A DNA stretch of 64,000 nt from Methyloradius palustris (lineage in GTDB: Bacteria; Pseudomonadota; Gammaproteobacteria; Burkholderiales; Methylophilaceae): assembly GCF_019703875.1 (NCBI RefSeq), contig NZ_AP024110.1, forward strand, positions 1,612,001-1,676,000, in the 5' to 3' direction. Shown here in pieces: positions 57,332 to 64,000 of the stretch. Under the pieces are notes generated by a model. The model was not told the origin of the DNA, made no database searches, and saw nothing but the letters and a program-made list of their open reading frames with translations. Within the stretch, counting starts at the first letter, position 1, and every line of letters starts with the position of its first letter. Made by a program: the position numbers and the translations under genes.

Positions 57332-58294
57332 TTAAATTCTTAATAACTTCACTTTTTTAATGGTTTCTAGTATTGCATCTTCAAGACTATATTTAATCTT
57401 AAGGTTTAACTCTGATTTGGCTTTTTCAATTGATGGAATATATCGGTCCACTTGGTCGTCAATTATTGCGGGCACTTGGGCGGATGCATTTGTAATCTTC
57501 GCTACTTCTCTCGCTAAATCTCCAACTAATACCTGCTTATCAGAACCAACATTATATGCAGGGCATTCATTCGAAGAGTGATCCGCAATAGTCATTAGCC
57601 ACTCAACGAGATCATCGGCATACATATAGCTTCGATAGACTTTGTGCTGAGTTTTTACAACCACACTTCTGCCTTTAAGAGCATCTTCAATAAAATTACC
57701 AATAGCAAAATGTTGATCTCTTGGTAGCCAGCATCCAACAAAAGCAAAGCACCGGGCAATGCTCAAATTGATACCTTCTGCCGCTAAGTTGCGGATTGCA
57801 TTTTCCGCAGTAATCTTACCGATTGCATAGTCTAACTTACCTACTTCCATACTTTCTATCGAATAAGGTTTTGTATCTTCCGCCAACTTTTCAACATCAA
57901 ATGGCTGAACACCATATACCGCACCTGAACTTACATAGACAATTTTGCTATTGCGATGAAATTTCCGTGCAAGATTACAATAATTGAGTGTTCCTGCCTC
58001 TATATTGTTTTTTTCATGTTCAGGTTTGAATAAATAATCTCGGATATCGGTAGATGCTGCTGCGTGTATTACATATTCAGCAAAAGGTAAGGTTTCGACA
58101 TTAGTAATGTTTGATGAATACAGTACGACATTAGATGTTACAAGCTGCGGTGCCTGCTCTAAAAGAGTATTTGCATTGCGAGACATCACAATAATTCTTG
58201 AAATGTGCCATGGATATAAAAGACCACGAGCAAAAGCATCTAGGATTGATTTCCCAAAGAAACCTGTTCCACCAATCACTAATAATGTATTCAT
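57332..58294 (-). CDS. NAD-dependent sugar epimerase/reductase
   Basis: 320-residue extended SDR: VIGGTGFFGKSILDAF, YVSSGAVYG and catalytic Y-x3-K in KLDYAIGKITAE. CFAFVGCWLPRDQHFAIGNFI and YMYADDLVEWL are typical of GDP/CDP/dTDP-sugar SDRs. It is 9 bases after the aldolase-like gene, so it belongs to the same coupled set as the TPP enzyme and cyclase-like protein. A 243-base gap separates it from the next SDR at 56189-57088. Probable 4-reduction or epimerisation of the unusual sugar; exact step unknown. Confidence 0.83.
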   Translation of the reverse strand: MNTLLVIGGTGFFGKSILDAFARGLLYPWHISRIIVMSRNANTLLEQAPQLVTSNVVLYSSNITNVETLPFAEYVIHAAASTDIRDYLFKPEHEKNNIEAGTLNYCNLARKFHRNSKIVYVSSGAVYGVQPFDVEKLAEDTKPYSIESMEVGKLDYAIGKITAENAIRNLAAEGINLSIARCFAFVGCWLPRDQHFAIGNFIEDALKGRSVVVKTQHKVYRSYMYADDLVEWLMTIADHSSNECPAYNVGSDKQVLVGDLAREVAKITNASAQVPAIIDDQVDRYIPSIEKAKSELNLKIKYSLEDAILETIKKVKLLRI

Positions 58295-58303
58295 TTTGCA
58301 AAT

Positions 58304-59104
58304 CTACTGTTCGTCTAGAACCTTCCAACGGCTTTCTAGCATCTCTATTCTTGCCTCATCTTCACGCATGATCACTGAATGATAATCACGCTTGTTCATA
58401 AGCCATAACATTTCAAATTTGACAGCCTCAAGCAATCCATCTTGAATACCAGCACTAGTAATTGCAGAAGAGTCAAAAATTACTTTGCGCGTTTCAAATC
58501 TTGTCAAATGCGCTTTGTTAATCGCATTTAACATATCTAAAGCATCTATAGAGACAGCACCGCCTACAACCATATCCAACTTGTGTGCCAAGCATACTTT
58601 AGCTGCCTGTATGCAGTAATCTGTAACTTTTTCAGTATTGATGTCCAGCCTAGACCAACCTAATGAGCCTACGAAATCTACTCGCCCAAAGACCATTCCA
58701 TCTAAGCCATTTTCAGCGGATGCAAGTTTTGCCATCTCGTCGAGATGATTAAAAGCAGTAATTGTTTCTACATTGAAAAGGAAATTCGTGTCCTGCTGCT
58801 CAAACTTGTCATAGATCTTATTTTTGGCTTCTATAAACTTGCTCAATGCATAAGGGGTCTCAACCATGGGTGCCACGATATATTCAACGCCAAGTTGTTT
58901 GCTCTCGATTAAGTCTCTAATCGCTTCACAACCACCTATTTTCAGTGCGAAGTTCAAGTCGGCTTTGCGGGCAATTTCAATCAACCTCAATAATTCGTCT
59001 ATTCGTGTGCCTTCGGCCTCAAACTCTGCCTTAACAGCCACAGCCCCACACTCTTGCTTGAGTTTTTTTAAAATACCAAGCATTTTTCTTTCACGTTGAT
59101 TCAT
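58304..59104 (-). CDS. HpcH/HpaI aldolase-family protein
   Basis: 266 residues, TIM-barrel of the HpcH/HpaI/citrate-lyase beta kind: [32 protein letters not shown], and metal ligands likely Glu in NVETITAF and Asp in GRVDFVGSL. Such enzymes split or form C-C bonds with pyruvate or related oxo acids. Finding one inside a glycan cluster, coupled to a TPP enzyme, a cyclase-like and an SDR gene, points to a sugar-building role. No known O-antigen enzyme is an obvious match. Confidence 0.8.
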   Translation of the reverse strand: MNQRERKMLGILKKLKQECGAVAVKAEFEAEGTRIDELLRLIEIARKADLNFALKIGGCEAIRDLIESKQLGVEYIVAPMVETPYALSKFIEAKNKIYDKFEQQDTNFLFNVETITAFNHLDEMAKLASAENGLDGMVFGRVDFVGSLGWSRLDINTEKVTDYCIQAAKVCLAHKLDMVVGGAVSIDALDMLNAINKAHLTRFETRKVIFDSSAITSAGIQDGLLEAVKFEMLWLMNKRDYHSVIMREDEARIEMLESRWKVLDEQ

Positions 59105-59126
59105 GTTATTAAATCTCGCTTTTCTT

Positions 59127-60881
59127 TTAAATTAAGTATTTAGCAACTCTTGCGTATTGTTCTTCAGGCAAATCGGGGGTCATTAGATGTAATGGATTTG
59201 ATTCCATGGATCCAACTTCAGTAATTCTGCTAGTAATTTTAGGTAAATACGTTTGCTCGGGATCAATAGGAACTATAAAGGCAATCACACCCTTTGATTC
59301 AAACAATGTTTGAAATTGCTGATCACTCGCAAAGTCTGAAGTTAATCTCAACGCGGGAACATCCCAAACAGCAAAAAGCTTTTCCCAGTTTGGAAGCCCC
59401 AATCCAGTAGCAATGTCACAGCCAATATATGCGCCCCCAAAATAATTTCGTTGGGTCGCTCGAATTGACGCATAGCCTGAGTCATCAAAAATGAATATCT
59501 TTAAGTTAAGCTGATTGATAGCCGCGGTGCCTATTTCCTGAATATTCTGAGAAAAACCACCATCGCCTTCGACCAATACAACACGGCTATCAGGATTAGC
59601 AACTGCAGCACCTATGGCACCAGAGAGCCCGTAGCCCATTGAAGCTAAGCCTTTGTTAGTGACTATTTTCTGTTGAGATTTTTGTTCAAAGGTTTGCATC
59701 ATAATGGTGAAAGCTCCTCCACTACTGCATGGAATTATCACATCAGTATCGCCACAGACTTTTGATATCTTCTCAGCAAAAACATATGGGGAGATATATT
59801 CAGGACCAGTCTTATTGATTGGCTCGACTAGAGGAATTTCACTCCTGATATAACGAGCATAACTTAGCCAGTCCAAATGATCTTTTAATGGTTGATTTAA
59901 TAATGCTTCAAGAAATGTATTTGCATCGCCAAGCAAGGCCAAATCAACTTTTGGATGCCCTTTTTCAAGCTCAGCAGTATCAATATCAATCTGAACAATC
60001 TGACCGATTGGTATAAATTTTTGCCAATTAAATCCAGTTTGCTGCATTCCCAACCTAGTTCCCACCGCTATCAGTAGATCAGTTTGCTGGATAATAAGGT
60101 TGGCACTTCTTTGCCCCCAAGTATTAGGTCGGCCCATAAAATTAGGCTGATCAAATGGAACTCGGTCAGCTGCATTCCATGTAGTTAAAATCGGAATGTT
60201 TAAAATACTTAATTTACGGAGCAAACGGGAAGCAGTTGCGCGGCTAACGCCACCTCCGATAAGCAATACTGGTCTTTGTGCATCATTCATTCTTGATGCA
60301 ACATCCATTACCATATCTTGATTGATAATAGGAATTTTAGATGTCGATTTACTATCTTCAGCATGGTAATCAACAACTCTTGCCTGAATATCGATTGGAA
60401 TCTCGAGAAAAACAGGCCCTGGTCGATTTAAGCCCTCATGTTTAATTAAAGATTGGAAGGATTGAAAATCAACCGGAGCATCTAGTAAAGTCGAATTCAC
60501 AGTAATGGAACTTGTGATGGATATTCCATCAATCTCTTGAATACCTCGTTGCCGTAAACGACCACGCGCAAGGTCTGCCGTTTTAACTTGCCCGCCCAAT
60601 ACAAGCAACTCTCTACTTTCCAAAAATGCCCCAGCAATAGCAGTAACAATATTGGTTAACCCTGGCCCTGCAGTTATTAAAGCCAGCGCTTTATTACCGT
60701 TGGATGTTTCATTAAAGTACTCAGTAGCGATACCTGCCGCAACTTCATGAATAACAGGGATGCATATTAATTTTTTGCTGAGGCTCTCAATCAAATGCAT
60801 GATGTTGCCACCGCCAACATAGAAACAATGAGTATATCCAAGCTTCACTAGCCAGTTGGCAATTTGATCACTGTACTTCAT
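59127..60881 (-). CDS. Thiamine-diphosphate enzyme, acetolactate-synthase-like (YerE/IlvB-like)
   Basis: 584 residues with the three ThDP-enzyme domains. The pyrimidine domain has a catalytic Glu in [15 protein letters not shown], near residue 45, and ITAGPGLTN. The central domain has [12 protein letters not shown]. The diphosphate domain has [14 protein letters not shown] and ends the metal motif in IFIFDDSGY, with Asp where most have Asn. YerE, which adds a two-carbon unit from pyruvate to C4 of a CDP-dideoxyhexulose in yersiniose synthesis, is of this class. The gene overlaps the DHQS-like gene by 14 bases and is part of the unusual sugar set. A role in branched-chain amino acids is unlikely from context. 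Confidence 0.85.
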   Translation of the reverse strand: MKYSDQIANWLVKLGYTHCFYVGGGNIMHLIESLSKKLICIPVIHEVAAGIATEYFNETSNGNKALALITAGPGLTNIVTAIAGAFLESRELLVLGGQVKTADLARGRLRQRGIQEIDGISITSSITVNSTLLDAPVDFQSFQSLIKHEGLNRPGPVFLEIPIDIQARVVDYHAEDSKSTSKIPIINQDMVMDVASRMNDAQRPVLLIGGGVSRATASRLLRKLSILNIPILTTWNAADRVPFDQPNFMGRPNTWGQRSANLIIQQTDLLIAVGTRLGMQQTGFNWQKFIPIGQIVQIDIDTAELEKGHPKVDLALLGDANTFLEALLNQPLKDHLDWLSYARYIRSEIPLVEPINKTGPEYISPYVFAEKISKVCGDTDVIIPCSSGGAFTIMMQTFEQKSQQKIVTNKGLASMGYGLSGAIGAAVANPDSRVVLVEGDGGFSQNIQEIGTAAINQLNLKIFIFDDSGYASIRATQRNYFGGAYIGCDIATGLGLPNWEKLFAVWDVPALRLTSDFASDQQFQTLFESKGVIAFIVPIDPEQTYLPKITSRITEVGSMESNPLHLMTPDLPEEQYARVAKYLI

Positions 60882-61956
60882 ACAACCCTTTTATTTTTTC
60901 AAATGAATTAAAGAATATTTTTTCAAAATCATCGTCTTTATTGATATATATTCGTTCCAAATAGCCGTTTCTGTCAGGCACGATAATCACATATTTATCC
61001 GTGGTATGTTTCTTGTCTGATTGAAATTTATCAAACAATAACTGCCCTGATATTGCGCTAAGGTGTTTTCCCAAGCTTGGCACACCGCGAAGCAATACCG
61101 ACAAATAATGACTAAGCATCTGCACTCTTGGGTGTGAACACCCAGAGCTCTCTAGCTGAGTTGAAATGTGTAACGCCATCTGCATTCCAACTCCAACGGC
61201 CACACCATGGGTAATTGAAAAATGGCCCGCAGCCTCAATAGCATGGCCAAAAGTATGGCCAAAATTCAATAACAATCTTATGCCCTGATCAAACTCATCT
61301 TCTTCAATAAAATTTTTCTTGGTTAGCAAGCTAAGGGAGATTACTTGTGAGAGTTTTTCTTTTGTTACTAGCCCATCTGTTTCTGTAAGCCTCAAATACT
61401 CATGAAACGCAGCACCTTGATTAGCAAAACATATTTTCACGGCTTCAGATAGCCCTGCAATCATTTCTGCATGAGCCAAGGTATTACAAAAGTCAGTCTC
61501 GATTAGAATATTTTCCGGGGGATAAAAATTACCCGCAATATTCTTATACTTGCCAACATTGATGGATGACTTACCGCCCACACAAGAATCAACCATAGCC
61601 AATAAAGTAGTTGGATAGTATGTCCAGGAAATACCTCGCATAAAGACGGATGCGCTGAATGTAGCTATATCTTGGATAATACCGCCACCAACAGCAATTA
61701 AATGGCTGTTTCTATTAGCGCCCTTTGCCCGTAATTGCTCGATCACAAAGGCTACTGTTTCTAAACTTTTGGATTCTTCCACTGAGGTAATAGCGATTAA
61801 GTTTTGAGCGTTAAGATAGGGATATAGGTCAAGCACTAATTGGTCGACTAATACAAAGCTCTGGTCAGGACGATAGCGTTTCTCTTTGAGTAAGTTCGTA
61901 AGAACCTCAACTTGGTAATTTTTACTGCTGGAATGGATTTCAAATGACGCGGACAT
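60868..61956 (-). CDS. 3-dehydroquinate-synthase paralogue in a glycan cluster
   Basis: 362 residues. It keeps the key DHQS residues: Arg in MRGISW, Asp in MVDSCVGGK, Lys/Asn in KYKN, Glu and Lys in GLSEAVK, Arg, Asn and His in IRLLLNFGHTFGHAIE, the zinc His in ITHGVAVG, and Lys in SDKKH. The NAD loop is GGGIIQDIATF, not the usual GGGVxGDxxGF, and GGKSSIN replaces GGKTGVN. These changes and its place between an SDR and a TPP enzyme suggest a sugar-specific cyclase rather than shikimate synthesis. Overlaps its neighbours by 17 and 14 bases. Confidence 0.82.
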   Translation of the reverse strand: MSASFEIHSSSKNYQVEVLTNLLKEKRYRPDQSFVLVDQLVLDLYPYLNAQNLIAITSVEESKSLETVAFVIEQLRAKGANRNSHLIAVGGGIIQDIATFSASVFMRGISWTYYPTTLLAMVDSCVGGKSSINVGKYKNIAGNFYPPENILIETDFCNTLAHAEMIAGLSEAVKICFANQGAAFHEYLRLTETDGLVTKEKLSQVISLSLLTKKNFIEEDEFDQGIRLLLNFGHTFGHAIEAAGHFSITHGVAVGVGMQMALHISTQLESSGCSHPRVQMLSHYLSVLLRGVPSLGKHLSAISGQLLFDKFQSDKKHTTDKYVIIVPDRNGYLERIYINKDDDFEKIFFNSFEKIKGLYEVQ

Positions 61957-62650
61957 CTGAGTAACCTAAGTCTATTTTAATAAACTGCCCAGTCAGGCCT
62001 GTATTTTCAGAAGAACATAAGAAATAAACTACATTTGCTACATCATCCAGATTTGCCAAGCGACCAAACTGAGTAGAGTTTTCAATCGCTGACACCTGTT
62101 CTTTTGCCAGGTTTTTATGCGTCATTGGAGTATCCAATGCGCCGGGCAGTACTGCATTAATTAAATGGCTTTCGCTCCCAAGATCATTGACAAGCGATAA
62201 AACCAGTCCATGAATCGCTGACTTACTTACACCGTAGGACAACTTATTTTGCCGGGAAATATTCTGCCAAATAGAGCTAATGAGGCAAAGCCTTGCAGGT
62301 TTTTTCAGAATTTCATTTTCAAGAAGAATATTCAAAGTCTTGAGAATATACAAAACATTTGCCTCATAAATTTCACGATGCTTTTGCTCGTCAAAACTAT
62401 AGATGTTGTCATTCCAGTTTTGCCCTTGAGCCCAGCAAATAGAATCAAAAGGACCTTCGTTTTTGAGTCTGGATAACGGGGGACTACTATTAGCATCAAA
62501 AGGACTCCATGACACTCTGGTATTAGAGTCAATATCTTCTCGAGTGACGCCTAGCACGTCCCAAGCTGCATTCAAAAACTTTTGTTCGATAGCTGACCCT
62601 ATAGAGCCATTTACTCCGAATAAAAGTATTTTTTGTTTTTGTTGAGCCAT
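61940..62650 (-). CDS. Short-chain dehydrogenase/reductase
   Basis: 236 residues, classical SDR: NAD(P) motif GVNGSIGSA, catalytic Ser in ISSIWQN, and Y-x3-K in SYGVSKSA. VLPGALDTPM follows, then LCSSENTGLTGQFIKIDLGYSD. It is coupled to RfbH by TGATG at 62650 and overlaps the DHQS-like gene by 17 bases. It probably reduces a keto intermediate of the unusual sugar. A TTG at 62653 precedes the chosen ATG. Confidence 0.85.
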   Translation of the reverse strand: MAQQKQKILLFGVNGSIGSAIEQKFLNAAWDVLGVTREDIDSNTRVSWSPFDANSSPPLSRLKNEGPFDSICWAQGQNWNDNIYSFDEQKHREIYEANVLYILKTLNILLENEILKKPARLCLISSIWQNISRQNKLSYGVSKSAIHGLVLSLVNDLGSESHLINAVLPGALDTPMTHKNLAKEQVSAIENSTQFGRLANLDDVANVVYFLCSSENTGLTGQFIKIDLGYSDVRVI

Positions 62651-63969
62651 CAATCGAAATTAACGCCAAGATATGATTCAATTTTAGCAATCGTAAAATC
62701 CAGCATTTCTATTGTCAGCCCTGGATATACACCAACCCAGAAACTATTATTCATGACAACATCAGTATTGGTGAGCTCACCACTTACCCTGTAATTTCTG
62801 CCAAGCATATAAGGCTGACGGGTTAAGTTGCCGGCAAATAACAAACGCGTACCAATTTTATTCTGGTCAAGGTAATTTAATAAATCTACCCTGCGAACAT
62901 CAGCCTCTGGCTTGATTGTCATCAAGAAACCAAACCATGAGGGATCACTATTTGGAGTAGCTTCGGGGAGAATTAAAAACTCTTCGCATGATGCCAGCCT
63001 GGATTTAAGATAGGCGAAATTATCTTTACGTGCTTGCACAAAACTATCTAGCTTATCCATTTGCGCTAGGCCACAAGCGGCCTGCATATCAGTAATCTTC
63101 AGGTTGTAGCCTAGGTGAGCATAGGTATATTTGTGGTCATAGCCCTCAGGCAAGGTACCGAGTTTCCAACAAAAGCGTTTGCCACAGGTGTTGTCTTTAC
63201 CTGGCGCGCAGTAACAATCACGGCCCCAATCACGGAAAGACTCAGCGATCAATTTAAGCTCTGGGTTGTTAGTAAAAACTGCCCCGCCCTCGCCCATTGT
63301 GATGTGGTGGGCCGGATAAAAACTAAGTGTGCCAATATCGCCGAATGTGCCAGTTAATTGCCCACTATAGGTCGAGCCGAGCGCATCACAATTGTCTTCA
63401 ACCAGCCATAATCCATGCTTTTGGCAAATCTCTTTTACTACTTTGATATTGAAAGGGTTTCCCAAAGAATGAGCCAACATGATGGCTTTGGTTTTGGGGC
63501 TGATGGCAGCTTCGATTTTGTCGACATCAATATTGTGTGTTGCAACATCAATATCAACAAAAACTGGCACAGCACCAAACTGCAAAATTGGGTTAACCGT
63601 AGTAGGGAAACCAGCAGCTACCCCAATCACCTCGTCACCCGGCTTAATAGCACGATGGCCCAGTCTAGGAGAGGTAAGTGCGGAAAAGGCTAGTAAGTTT
63701 GCAGATGAGCCTGAGTTGGTAGTGATTAAAAATTTAACACCCAGATATTCGGCCAAGCGCTTCTCAAATGCTTCATTAAAGCGGCCTGTCGTGAGCCATC
63801 CATCTAAAGATGCTTCCACCATGCTTTTAAGTTCATTTCCATCGAGTACTTTGCCTGATGGAGGTACAACGGTCGTGCCTGCCTCAAAAGCTTTAGGCGC
63901 ATATTTGAGCGCTGCGTATTCATCAACCAGAGTTGCAATTTTTTGACGAATCTCTTGGGCTTTATCCAA
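62650..63969 (-). CDS. rfbH: RfbH-type CDP-4-keto-6-deoxyglucose 3-dehydrase (E1/DdhC/AscC)
   Basis: 439 residues, DegT fold using PMP. In the usual lysine position it has His ([14 protein letters not shown]), the hallmark of the E1/ColD-type dehydrases, and it keeps the 2Fe-2S Cys set of E1 ([17 protein letters not shown], residues ~252-268). It removes the 3-OH of CDP-4-keto-6-deoxyglucose, with an electron-supplying reductase (E3) that is not in the window. It is the first gene fully seen of the unusual sugar set; CDP-glucose-forming rfbF and rfbG would be expected just beyond 64000. The start is TTG, with AAGGA eight bases upstream. Confidence 0.93.
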   Translation of the reverse strand: MDKAQEIRQKIATLVDEYAALKYAPKAFEAGTTVVPPSGKVLDGNELKSMVEASLDGWLTTGRFNEAFEKRLAEYLGVKFLITTNSGSSANLLAFSALTSPRLGHRAIKPGDEVIGVAAGFPTTVNPILQFGAVPVFVDIDVATHNIDVDKIEAAISPKTKAIMLAHSLGNPFNIKVVKEICQKHGLWLVEDNCDALGSTYSGQLTGTFGDIGTLSFYPAHHITMGEGGAVFTNNPELKLIAESFRDWGRDCYCAPGKDNTCGKRFCWKLGTLPEGYDHKYTYAHLGYNLKITDMQAACGLAQMDKLDSFVQARKDNFAYLKSRLASCEEFLILPEATPNSDPSWFGFLMTIKPEADVRRVDLLNYLDQNKIGTRLLFAGNLTRQPYMLGRNYRVSGELTNTDVVMNNSFWVGVYPGLTIEMLDFTIAKIESYLGVNFD

Positions 63970-64000
63970 AATATTATTCCTTCTTACATTTTCATTTAAA

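Overview
The window looks like a chromosomal segment of a betaproteobacterium, most likely a methylotroph of the Methylophilaceae type (inference). The grounds are the gene order ndk-rlmN-pilW-rodZ-ispG-hisS-yfgM-bamB-der, a PilW type IV pilus lipoprotein, bamD beside rluD/pgeF, and moderately AT-rich coding sequence. No rRNA, CRISPR array, integrase, transposase or phage gene was seen. There is one tRNA, tRNA-Leu(CAG).

Layout. 1-2.4 kb: the 5' part of gltX and a large protein with a PilZ-like C-terminus. 2.5-9 kb: a complete RND multidrug efflux operon (acrA-acrB-oprM type) with a divergent TetR/AcrR repressor; the gap between them holds two AcrR-like palindromic operators. 9.3-13.2 kb: a PAS-PAS-GGDEF-EAL protein, a small unknown protein and rimO. 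13.3-18.5 kb: a compact minus-strand island of sugar-modifying genes (DegT/VioA-like aminotransferase, WbqC, GNAT, PhyH oxygenase, two methyltransferases, one fused to an ATP-grasp-type N-domain), followed by a 0.74-kb stretch without genes. 19.2-24.4 kb: a small membrane protein, a ZIP metal transporter, a CgeB-like glycosyltransferase, pgeF, rluD and bamD. 24.4-39 kb: a long minus-strand housekeeping run from rnr to der, with two peptide-type ABC ATPases inserted between hisS and yfgM. 39-43 kb: tRNA-Leu, an orphan zinc-finger anti-sigma-like protein, DedA, an intrinsic terminator with no gene in front of it, a 1-Cys peroxiredoxin and small genes. 43-64 kb: a large surface polysaccharide cluster, all on the minus strand and continuing past the right edge.

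In the polysaccharide cluster, galU supplies UDP-glucose. A WbpM/CapD-type dehydratase and a WecA/WbpL-type transferase (with its own epimerase) would start the glycan on undecaprenyl phosphate. GT2 transferases, a WbsX protein, two methyltransferases and a hexapeptide acyltransferase build and decorate it, and a PglK-like ABC exporter probably flips it.

The most interesting part is the right-hand end (56.2-64 kb). It is a tightly coupled set: RfbH-type 3-dehydrase, SDR, 3-dehydroquinate-synthase paralogue, acetolactate-synthase-like TPP enzyme, HpcH/HpaI aldolase and two epimerase/reductases. This looks like a pathway for an unusual deoxysugar, possibly C-branched (yersiniose type) or carbocyclic; that product is inference, not something the sequence proves.
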